From: Clostridia bacterium
GTDB lineage: Bacteria; Bacillota; Clostridia; Oscillospirales; CAG-272
Direction: 5' to 3'
NCBI GenBank assembly: GCA_017481495.1
Contig: JAFUPC010000124.1
Span: forward strand, 1-64,000
DNA: 64,000 bases
Part shown: positions 14,658-21,871 of the stretch, piece after piece
Position numbering within the stretch: the first letter of the stretch is position 1
Layout: each line of letters starts with the position of its first letter
Position numbers and translations under genes: made by a program
The notes under the pieces: model-generated
Told to the model about the DNA's origin: nothing
The model's database searches: none
What the model saw: the letters and a program-made list of their open reading frames with translations, nothing else

Positions 14658-15863
14658 ATGAAAATTCTGGTTGTCAACGCCGGCAGCTCCTCGCTGAAAT
14701 ATCAGCTCTTCGATATGGAGACCGGTGACATCCTCGCAAAAGGTATCTGTGAACGCATCGGCATCGACGGTAAAATTACCCACAAGCTGCCCGACGGCAG
14801 AAAGATCGAGATGGATCTTGAAATGCCCAACCACGCGGTCGCAACGAAGATCCTCGTTGACACGCTGACCAACGCTGAATACGGCTGTATCAAGGACATG
14901 AGCGAGATCGAAGCGGTCGGCCACCGTGTCGTCCACGGCGGTTCCTACTTCTACGAATCCTGCCTTGTCACCCCCGAGGTCATGGACAAGCTCCGTCTGT
15001 GCGTGGACTTTGCGCCGCTTCACACCCCGGCACACCTGATGGGTATCGACGGCTGTACCGCAGTCATGCCGAATGTCCCGCAGGTTCTCGTCTTTGACAC
15101 CGCATTCCATACCACCCAGCCGAAGAAGGCTTACACCTACGCCATCAAGTACGAAGATGCAGAGGAATATCAGATCCGCCGCTACGGCGCACACGGTACC
15201 TCCCACCGTTTCGTTTCCGCGGAAATGGCAAAGCTGCTTGACAAGCCTGTCGAGGAGACCAAGATCATCACCTGCCACATCGGCAACGGTTCCTCCATCA
15301 CTGCTGTCAAGGGCGGCAAGTGCGTGGATACCTCTATGGGCTTCACGCCCCTCGACGGTGTCGAAATGGGTACCCGCTGCGGCGCCATCGACCCGGCGAT
15401 CGTTCCCTATCTGATGAAGAAGAAGAACTGCTCCCCCGACGAGATCTCCGCATACATGAACAAGGAATGCGGCTTCCTCGGCGTATCCGGCATTTCCTCC
15501 GACAGCCGTGACATCGAAGCTGCCATCCTCAAGGGTGACGAGCGCGCATGGCTGGCTGCCAACGTCCTTGCATACCAGATCCAGAAGTACATCGGCTCCT
15601 ACACCGCGGCAATGAACGGTCTGGATGCCATCGTCTTCACCGCCGGCATGGGCGAAAACAACCCCGAGCTGCGCGAACGTGTCTGCACTGATATGGAATT
15701 CTTCGGTATCGAAATTGACCGTGAAGTCAACGCAAAGGCACATCACCAGAACAACATCGTCAAGCTGTCCACCGACAACTCTAAGGTCGCAGTCTATCTC
15801 ATTCCGACGAATGAGGAGCTGATGATCGCAAGAGATACGGAAGCGATCGTACAGAATCTCTGA
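14658..15863 (+). CDS. ackA: Acetate kinase
   Basis: The 401-residue enzyme converts acetyl phosphate and ADP to acetate and ATP, the energy-yielding end of acetate fermentation. Family signatures are complete: MKILVVNAGSSSLKYQL at the N-terminus, GHRVVHGG, FDTAFH, YGAHGTSHR, HIGNGSSITAV, FTAGMGENNPELRE. Length is standard. GGAGGA stands 8 bp before the ATG. It is monocistronic here: no phosphotransacetylase gene is adjacent. A strong terminator follows. Confidence 0.97.
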   Translation: MKILVVNAGSSSLKYQLFDMETGDILAKGICERIGIDGKITHKLPDGRKIEMDLEMPNHAVATKILVDTLTNAEYGCIKDMSEIEAVGHRVVHGGSYFYESCLVTPEVMDKLRLCVDFAPLHTPAHLMGIDGCTAVMPNVPQVLVFDTAFHTTQPKKAYTYAIKYEDAEEYQIRRYGAHGTSHRFVSAEMAKLLDKPVEETKIITCHIGNGSSITAVKGGKCVDTSMGFTPLDGVEMGTRCGAIDPAIVPYLMKKKNCSPDEISAYMNKECGFLGVSGISSDSRDIEAAILKGDERAWLAANVLAYQIQKYIGSYTAAMNGLDAIVFTAGMGENNPELRERVCTDMEFFGIEIDREVNAKAHHQNNIVKLSTDNSKVAVYLIPTNEELMIARDTEAIVQNL

Positions 15864-15919
15864 TTCTTATCGAATCTCTAATTCTTATAGCACTTTCATG
15901 TTCTGAAAAGAAAAATAAT

Positions 15920-15966
15920 ACGCGATCCGGTTTCCCGCGTTTGGGAAGTCTGGGTCGCGTTTTTTT
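15920..15966 (+). terminator. Terminator of ackA
   Basis: ACGCGATCC and GGGTCGCGT pair (one mismatch-free core of GCGA) and are followed by seven T. It separates ackA from the convergent DeoR-type gene. Confidence 0.85.
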
Positions 15967-15985
15967 CGGGGAAGGCTGTCAAACT

Positions 15986-16804
15986 TTAAGCTTCCGGCAT
16001 CTCCCCGCCGTCCGCTTCCTTCGGTTCACCCTCCGCTGATACCACGACCACCTCGATCCCAAGGTCGCCGAACGCATTCAGATCGGTCTCGGCGATGTTG
16101 TCGTCGGTGATGAGCATATGGAGCCGGTCGGCGGGGGCGATCTTCACGATCGAGTCAAAGCCGATCTTCTCGGTCGGATACAGCCCGATGACGCGCCGGG
16201 ACGCATCCATGACAGCGTTCCAGAACGGGATCGCGCCGCTTTTCTGGATCGACAGTCCGAACGCGGGGGAGAGGGCGGCGGAGGTCAGAAAACAGGTATC
16301 AAAGCGCAGATTGCGGATCATTTCCACGGCAAAGGCATCGTAGCAGTTTCCTTTTTCGTCCATCTCCCCGCCGAGCATGATGACACGGACGTTCGGCTTT
16401 GTGCGCAGCTCCTCCGCCATGACGGTGGAATTGGTGACCACGCGCAGATGCAGGTCGTCGGGCAGATTCTGCGCCATGAAAAAGCCGACCGTTGCGGCGG
16501 AGATGAAAATGACATCCCCGTCGTGCAGCTGTGTCAGTGCCTCTGTGGCGATGGCGTAATAGTTCGGCTTGATCTCTGTAAAGTCCCGGCAGGTCACGCC
16601 GCGCGGTTTTCCCGCCGCGACATTCCGAATGGGAAGCGCGCCCCCGCGGGTGCGTTTGAGCAGCTTCTGCTCCTCAAGCAAACGCAGATCGCGCTTGGCG
16701 GTGTCGTAGCCGACCGCGAATTTCCGCTGAATCTCGGCGGTCGTGATACTGCCTTTTTCGGCGAGCATCTGTAAAATTTCCGTGTGTCGTTCTTCAAGAA
16801 GCAT
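15986..16804 (-). CDS. DeoR/GlpR-family transcriptional regulator
   Basis: This 272-residue protein has a DeoR helix-turn-helix at residues 3-58 (RHTEILQMLAEKGSITTAEIQRKFAVGYDTAKRDLRLLEE) and a GlpR-like sugar-phosphate sensing domain after residue 75 (VTNSTVMAEEL, MLGGEMDEKGNCY). Such regulators usually repress sugar-catabolic genes and respond to a phosphorylated sugar. No sugar operon is adjacent in the same direction, so the target is unknown. GAAAGGAATC precedes the ATG, and a consensus promoter lies 60 bp upstream. Confidence 0.88.
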   Translation of the reverse strand: MLLEERHTEILQMLAEKGSITTAEIQRKFAVGYDTAKRDLRLLEEQKLLKRTRGGALPIRNVAAGKPRGVTCRDFTEIKPNYYAIATEALTQLHDGDVIFISAATVGFFMAQNLPDDLHLRVVTNSTVMAEELRTKPNVRVIMLGGEMDEKGNCYDAFAVEMIRNLRFDTCFLTSAALSPAFGLSIQKSGAIPFWNAVMDASRRVIGLYPTEKIGFDSIVKIAPADRLHMLITDDNIAETDLNAFGDLGIEVVVVSAEGEPKEADGGEMPEA

Positions 16805-16861
16805 GGTTTTTGATTCCTTTCATTCCCGGTTTCAAACGGTTTGGTTCCCGTATGTGCTTAT

Positions 16862-16890
16862 ATTATAGCATAAACAGGAAGAATTGTCAA
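16862..16890 (-). promoter_or_regulatory. Promoter of the DeoR-type regulator
   Basis: On the minus strand TTGACA (16890-16885), a 17-bp spacer and TATAAT (16867-16862) match the consensus fully. Confidence 0.85.
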
Positions 16891-16919
16891 TAGATACGGG
16901 AATAAAAGTGAAAATAATT

Positions 16920-17447
16920 TCATGAAAACGGGCAGAACCGTGAATCATCGAGCGCGTAATCGACGGCGGTCTGCAGGTTTCCGCGTTGGTCGCGGAATGC
17001 GTGCTCCCGCACGCCGGTACATACAAAGCCGAGGGATTCGTAAACGTGGCGCGCCCGCAGATTATGCGCGTTTGTGTCAAGCACGATGCGCACCGCGCCG
17101 CGGGAAAACAGTTCTCCGATGAGCATTGTCAGATACCGCCGTCCGTCTCCGCGGTTCTGCTTCGTTTCATCGCAGAGCCTGATGCCGATCTCGTACACTG
17201 GTTCCGCATCATCCGTCCAACGGTAATTCATTTCGCCGACCGGTATTCCGTCCATTTCCAGAATCAGCCGCCGGTGTTCCTCACTGTCCCGGTCAAGGGA
17301 GCGGGCGACTTCTTCCGCTGTCGTCCCGATTCCGTCCGGAAACCCAGCGTGTGCCATGACCGCGCCGTCGTTCCACCACGCGGCAAGGATTGGTGCATCG
17401 GGCGGGAGGGCGTTGCGGATGACGAGATTTTTATAATTGAGGTACAT
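16920..17447 (-). CDS. GNAT N-acetyltransferase
   Basis: The 175-residue protein is a single GNAT domain of the RimJ/RimL and aminoglycoside 6'-type. It shows an ILAAWWNDGAV segment near residue 20, EIGIRLCDETKQNRGDGRRYLTMLIGELF over the acetyl-CoA binding region (residues 90-120), and LDTNAHNLRARHVYESLGFVCTGVRE near the end. It probably acetylates an amine on a protein or small molecule; the substrate is not deducible. It ends 30 bp beyond the divergent-looking promoter of the DeoR-type gene, so it is a separate unit on the same strand. Confidence 0.85.
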   Translation of the reverse strand: MYLNYKNLVIRNALPPDAPILAAWWNDGAVMAHAGFPDGIGTTAEEVARSLDRDSEEHRRLILEMDGIPVGEMNYRWTDDAEPVYEIGIRLCDETKQNRGDGRRYLTMLIGELFSRGAVRIVLDTNAHNLRARHVYESLGFVCTGVREHAFRDQRGNLQTAVDYALDDSRFCPFS

Positions 17448-17702
17448 GAGTCTTCCTCCTTGTCGGATATTTCCGCAATTATTATATCATATCAACATGA
17501 ATTGTACGGCGGCGCAAGGGCGCGTTTGATTATAACGGAATTTTCCTGCTTTTTGAAGATTTTGTGACATTTACGTTCACATCCGAAACAAAAATATTTC
17601 AAAAACTTCATCATTTTGTTATAATCATCGTGTATAATATTAACATGGAAAAAACTCCCTCTGAAAAATCCCACTGTCAGCAGGAAGAAATTTTAATAAA
17701 TT

Positions 17703-17782
17703 GAAAATGGCTGCGCCATTTTCTTCCGTAATATTTCGTCCAAAGGACGAAATATATCACACTGTCAACATGATGTTGACAG
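17703..17782. repeat. Array of three perfect stem-loops before cls
   Basis: Three consecutive perfect hairpins with 3-nt loops fill 80 bp. They are GAAAATGGC/GCCATTTTC (17703-17723), ATATTTCGTCC/GGACGAAATAT (17731-17755) and CTGTCAACA/TGTTGACAG (17762-17782). They lie in the presumed cls leader, ending 35 bp before its start codon. No protein or known RNA family was recognised. A TATAAT box stands about 70 bp upstream. Confidence 0.8.
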
Positions 17783-17817
17783 CATTATCTCCCTTCTCCA
17801 ATAAAGGATGTGTATCA

Positions 17818-19419
17818 ATGCCCAAACCGAAAAAGACCGACGACCCCATCCATACCCGGATGCGGAAATATGTCAACCGACACATGAGCAATCTGTTCAA
17901 GCGCGCGGTCTATATTCTGCTGTTTGCCACGATCCAGGTGGCGTTTCTCGCTGTTTGTTTTATTTATCTGGAAAATCTGACGCCGTATTTCTGGGTGCTG
18001 TGCATTCTGGTATCCCTGCTTGCGGCGGCACACATCATCAACAAAAACAACAATCCCGCCTACAAGATCGCGTGGCTCATCCCCATCCTCCTGATGCCCA
18101 TTTTCGGGGGACTCTTGTATCTGATGTTCGGCTCACGACGTGTTGACAAACGACTGACCTCCATCACCGACTGTGTCCGCGCAAAATACACGGAATTTCC
18201 CGCCGCGCCGACCGTTGAGGATGAAATTTCCGTGACCGCCCCGCGCGATGCGGTTCTGCAGTCCTCCTATATCACGATGGCATCGGGATGCCGTCCCTAC
18301 ACGAACACGCAGACCCGCTATTATCCGTCCGGGGAAGAAATGTTCTATGAATTCTGCGAAGCGCTCCGTTTGGCGGAACAGTATATCTTCCTGGAATTTT
18401 TCATCATCGAAGAAGGCGTTTTCTGGGACACGGTGCTTGACATTCTGACCGAAAAAGCGAAAGCCGGCGTGGACGTGCGTGTCATGTACGACGATTTCGG
18501 CTCCATGCTGACCCTACCGATGTATTATGAAAAGACCCTGCGCGACCGCGGTATCAAAGCGCACGTGTTCAATCCGTTCAACACGGTGCTCTCCCCCCGA
18601 CCCAACAACCGCGACCACCGGAAAATCGCCGTCGTTGACGGAAAAATCGCCTTTGTCGGCGGAATCAATCTGGCGGACGAATATATCAACACCTACGAAA
18701 AGCACGGCTACTGGAAAGACACCGCCATCCGGCTCTCGGGCGATGCGGCATGGGGATGCGCGATTCAGTTCCTGTGTGTCTGGGATGCGGACACGCGCGA
18801 AACGACCGATTTTGCGCTCTTTGCGCCGCAGACGGCACCTGCCGCACCCATCGACCATTCTGCCTTTGCAAACGGCATTGTCCAACCCTACACCGACATT
18901 CCGATGGACAACGAACAGGTCGGCGAAACAGTCTACTTCCAGCTGATCACGCGCGCGGAAAAGTATATCTACATTACGACACCCTATCTCATCATCGACT
19001 ATGAACTGCTGGTCGCCCTGCAGACCGCCGCCAAAAGCGGTGTGGACGTGCGCATCATCACCCCGCACATTCCCGACAAAAAGACCGTCTTTTTTCTGAC
19101 CCGCTCCTACTACAAGCCCCTGATGGATGCCGGTGTGAAGATCTACGAATTTACCCCCGGCTTTATCCACGCAAAATCCATGGTTGCCGACGACCGTTTT
19201 GCTGTGGTCGGCTCCATCAATCTGGACTACCGCTCCCTCTATCTGCATCTGGAAAACGCCGTCTGGATGTACGGCACCGATGCCATTCCCGCCATCCGCG
19301 ACGACTTTCTCGCCACGCAGGAAAAAAGCGAACGTGTCACCGATGCCCTGCTGGGCAAATTGACATTCCTGAAACGGATGTGGCTGTCCATTCTGCGCAC
19401 CTTTGCGCCGCTGCTGTGA
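17818..19419 (+). CDS. cls: Cardiolipin synthase
   Basis: The 533-residue membrane enzyme joins two phosphatidylglycerols (or related lipids) into cardiolipin. Two N-terminal membrane helices at about residues 30-75 form the PLDc_N region (IAWLIPILLMPIFGGLLYLMFG). The two catalytic HKD motifs are complete: HRKIAVVDGKIAFVGGIN near residue 265 and HAKSMVADDRFAVVGSIN near residue 455. A soluble N-terminal segment of about 28 residues is basic. The ATG at 17818 follows AAAGGA. The gene is preceded by a three-hairpin array and followed by a terminator. Confidence 0.94.
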   Translation: MPKPKKTDDPIHTRMRKYVNRHMSNLFKRAVYILLFATIQVAFLAVCFIYLENLTPYFWVLCILVSLLAAAHIINKNNNPAYKIAWLIPILLMPIFGGLLYLMFGSRRVDKRLTSITDCVRAKYTEFPAAPTVEDEISVTAPRDAVLQSSYITMASGCRPYTNTQTRYYPSGEEMFYEFCEALRLAEQYIFLEFFIIEEGVFWDTVLDILTEKAKAGVDVRVMYDDFGSMLTLPMYYEKTLRDRGIKAHVFNPFNTVLSPRPNNRDHRKIAVVDGKIAFVGGINLADEYINTYEKHGYWKDTAIRLSGDAAWGCAIQFLCVWDADTRETTDFALFAPQTAPAAPIDHSAFANGIVQPYTDIPMDNEQVGETVYFQLITRAEKYIYITTPYLIIDYELLVALQTAAKSGVDVRIITPHIPDKKTVFFLTRSYYKPLMDAGVKIYEFTPGFIHAKSMVADDRFAVVGSINLDYRSLYLHLENAVWMYGTDAIPAIRDDFLATQEKSERVTDALLGKLTFLKRMWLSILRTFAPLL

Positions 19420-19456
19420 GCGGGGGTGTCTTTTTGGGAAAAAGGCGCCCCCCGGA

Positions 19457-19490
19457 CCCCCGCGAAAAACTTTCGGCGGGGGATATTTTT
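19457..19490 (+). terminator. Terminator of cls
   Basis: CCCCCGC and GCGGGGG form a 7-bp GC stem, and ATATTTTT follows on the plus strand. Confidence 0.75.
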
Positions 19491-19548
19491 GGCGGGAGAT
19501 TTTTGATTGGTGGTTTGCTGTTGACTTAAGGGATGAAATCTTCGTGTC

Positions 19549-19707
19549 TTGTAGGGGCGATTCACGAATCGCCCGTAACATGGCGGTCTTATGTTGATAC
19601 ATTGAGAAAATATATCGTTCAGATACGTTTTTTCTGTCATTTTCGCCATCATATCGTTTCGTGGCGAGCGAACGTCAACTGTGTTGGCCGTGAATCGCCT
19701 CTACGAA
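19549..19707. repeat. MITE-like palindromic repeat, family B copy 2
   Basis: The element begins TTGTAGGGGCGATTCACGAATCGCCC and ends with an imperfect inverted copy (TGAATCGCCTCTACGAA). Read in reverse, its interior matches the copy at 12124 around CGATATGATGGCG. It lies between cls and the decarboxylase genes and has no coding content. Confidence 0.72.
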
Positions 19708-19755
19708 TAGCGAAAACCGCAATTCCTTGCATCAATAACGCCGCCATCCCCACAA

Positions 19756-19788
19756 ACAAAAAAACAGGCACCGCTCGCGGGCGGTGCC
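19756..19788 (-). terminator. Terminator of the decarboxylase beta-subunit operon
   Basis: GGCACCGC and GCGGTGCC pair perfectly. On the minus strand the stem is followed by TGTTTTTTTG. It lies 18 bp beyond the last gene of the unit. Confidence 0.85.
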
Positions 19789-19805
19789 TTATTTCATTCA
19801 AAATC

Positions 19806-19964
19806 TTATTTATCTTCCTTTTTCTTTTCGACGGCTTTCATACCGCGGTCGAGCGCGACGGTCGCAAGAATGATGACACCGATGACGACGAAAATGGCGA
19901 GCATTCCAACGCCCATATAGTAGAGGTTGGAAACGAAATTGCCGGGATTGACTGCAAGAAACAT
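19806..19964 (-). CDS. Small membrane subunit of a Na+-translocating decarboxylase
   Basis: This 52-residue protein has one membrane helix (GVGMLAIFVVIGVIILATVAL) followed by a Lys/Glu/Asp-rich tail. AAGGAGGATACAGATC before the ATG is a near-perfect ribosome site, so it is certainly expressed. Its position directly downstream of the beta subunit, with a 16-bp gap and a shared terminator, and its gamma-like layout (one helix plus charged tail) suggest an OadG-type small subunit. That assignment is inference; the sequence is much shorter than classical OadG. Confidence 0.75.
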   Translation of the reverse strand: MFLAVNPGNFVSNLYYMGVGMLAIFVVIGVIILATVALDRGMKAVEKKKEDK

Positions 19965-19980
19965 GATCTGTATCCTCCTT

Positions 19981-21093
19981 TTACATAAAGAAGTTCAGAA
20001 TCAGACCGCCTGCGATGACGGATGCGATCTGACCGGAGACGTTGACACCGATGGAGTGCATGAGCAGGAAATTCTGCGGATCCTCTTTCAGACCCATCTT
20101 ATGAACGATTCTGCCGGACATCGGGAATGCGGAAATACCTGCCGCGCCGATCATCGGGTTGATCTTCTTCTTCATGAACAGGTTGAGGAACTTCGCAAAC
20201 AGGACACCGCCTGCGGTATCGAAAATGAATGCGAACAGGCCAAGACCGAGGATGAGCAGGGTGCTCGGATTGAGGAACTTGTCTGCGGTCATCTGGGATG
20301 CGATGGTGATGCCGAGGAAGATGGTGATGAGGTTCGCCAGCACCTTCTGCGCGGTCTCGGAAAGGGAATTGAGCACGCCGCATTCCCGGATGAGGTTACC
20401 GAACATTAAGAAACCGATGAGGGAAACAGAAGACGGTGCAACGATGCCCGCAACGATGGTGATGATGATGGGGAACAGGATCTTGGTCGTCTTGGAGACC
20501 TCTTTGCCCTCGTAATCCATGCGGATCATGCGCTCTTTCTTTGTGGTGAGGAGCTTGATGACCGGCGGCTGGATGATCGGAACGAGTGCCATGTACGAAT
20601 ATGCCGCGACCATGATCGGGCCGAGATACTGGGAATTCAGCTTGTTTGCAACGACGATGGCGGTGGGGCCGTCTGCCGCGCCGATGATGGCGATGGATGC
20701 CGCGTCATTAATGTCAAAGAAGATGGAAGCAAGGCACAGGGTGAAGAAGATACCGAACTGCGCCGCCGCACCGAAGATCATGAGCTTCGGATTGGAAAGC
20801 AGCGGGCCGAAGTCGATCATCGCGCCGATACCGATGAACAGGATCAGGGGGAACAGCTCGTTTGCGATACCCATGTCAAACAGGGTCGTGAGCGCGCCCG
20901 CTTCCTCGGAGCCGGCCTGTGTGATGGCGCCGGAATTGGGGATGTTGACAAGGATCGTACCGAAGCCGATGGGGAGAAGCAGGGTCGGTTCCATGTCCTT
21001 TTTGATGGCCAGATAAATGAGCAGGCCGCCGATTGCCCACATCACCAGATACTTCCAGTCCATCTGGAGCAGGTTTTCGTACAGGATTTCCAT
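19981..21093 (-). CDS. oadB: Na+-translocating decarboxylase, beta subunit
   Basis: The 370-residue polytopic membrane protein is the ion-pumping subunit of the oxaloacetate/methylmalonyl-CoA/glutaconyl-CoA decarboxylase family. Diagnostic stretches are FIGIGAMIDFGPLLSNPK, DAASIAIIGAADGPTAI (the conserved Asp for Na+ translocation), a LVPIIQPPVIKLLTT segment, and MHSIGVNVSGQIASVIAGG. No alpha or biotin-carrier subunit lies in the window, so the substrate is undetermined. The ATG at 21093 follows GAAAGGACC; the longer upstream reading lacks support. A promoter stands at 21270-21297. Confidence 0.92.
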   Translation of the reverse strand: MEILYENLLQMDWKYLVMWAIGGLLIYLAIKKDMEPTLLLPIGFGTILVNIPNSGAITQAGSEEAGALTTLFDMGIANELFPLILFIGIGAMIDFGPLLSNPKLMIFGAAAQFGIFFTLCLASIFFDINDAASIAIIGAADGPTAIVVANKLNSQYLGPIMVAAYSYMALVPIIQPPVIKLLTTKKERMIRMDYEGKEVSKTTKILFPIIITIVAGIVAPSSVSLIGFLMFGNLIRECGVLNSLSETAQKVLANLITIFLGITIASQMTADKFLNPSTLLILGLGLFAFIFDTAGGVLFAKFLNLFMKKKINPMIGAAGISAFPMSGRIVHKMGLKEDPQNFLLMHSIGVNVSGQIASVIAGGLILNFFM

Positions 21094-21269
21094 TGTTTTG
21101 AGAAGGTCCTTTCGTGTATGGATTGTGGTTTTTTCCGTGTCGGTGGTCCGTTTGAAACGGTCATCTGACTGCGGAATCGTGTGAGAAAAGCGCATCAGAC
21201 GCACAGAACGCCGCGGCATCGCGTACCCGGAATTCTTTTTGCGTGCGGGGAATGCGCATGGTCTCATAT

Positions 21270-21297
21270 ATTATATCATAAACGGGAAAAATTTCAA
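21270..21297 (-). promoter_or_regulatory. Promoter of the decarboxylase beta-subunit operon
   Basis: On the minus strand TTGAAA (21297-21292), a 16-bp spacer and TATAAT (21275-21270) lie about 180 bp upstream of the gene, leaving a long leader without a recognised element. Confidence 0.65.
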
Positions 21298-21325
21298 GTA
21301 GAGACATTGAAATTTAACAGAATGT

Positions 21326-21871
21326 TCATGAATTGGCACTCTTTCTGTCAAACCGGAACATCCCGATGAGAATGGATGCGATGACAAAAATCTCGTTCAG
21401 CGTACCGCCGATGTTGCCCTGCGAAAGATGGTACACAAACCAGCACGGCGGGGACGGCAGGGTAAGACGTCGGATTTTCGCCGGATCTTTCATCGAATAT
21501 GCGACGGTGGTACAGCTCTGTCCGATGAGCGGCAGAATGTCGAGCGGGGACTGATATGTTACCGCCGTGCAGATGAAAGCGGCAAGGACATAAAATCCCG
21601 CCCAGAAGCGACTGCGGGCGCGGATGCTCGTCTCGCTTTTGTTATTTCCGGAATTCACTGCGTAAAAGGTCAGCGCGCGGCAGATGCCGTGGATGTTCAG
21701 AAGCGCGCCGGACATCCCTCCGAGCAGTGCCAGATTGACGGTGAACAGCACCGATGCGACGATCTGTGCGATGAGGATTTTTTTCTGGGAATTGAACTGA
21801 TAGCAGATAATCGACGTGACGAGCGCCAGAATGCCGAGTATCTGCGCGATGAGATTGGTCATTGACTGCAT
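21326..21871 (-). CDS. YgjV-family membrane protein
   Basis: The protein has about 181 residues and five or more membrane helices. The YgjV/Imp pattern is visible: AQILGILALVTSIICYQFNSQKKILIAQI, then LLGGMSGALLNIHGICRALTF, QSPLDILPLIGQSCTTVAYSMKDPAKIRRL and SQGNIGGTLNEIFVIAS. Its function is unknown. It is the last gene of the rhamnosidase operon. ATGATG overlaps the upstream TGA, so the exact start (21874, 21871 or 21862) is uncertain; 21871 gives the best spacing from GGAGG. Confidence 0.8.
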   Translation of the reverse strand: MQSMTNLIAQILGILALVTSIICYQFNSQKKILIAQIVASVLFTVNLALLGGMSGALLNIHGICRALTFYAVNSGNNKSETSIRARSRFWAGFYVLAAFICTAVTYQSPLDILPLIGQSCTTVAYSMKDPAKIRRLTLPSPPCWFVYHLSQGNIGGTLNEIFVIASILIGMFRFDRKSANS

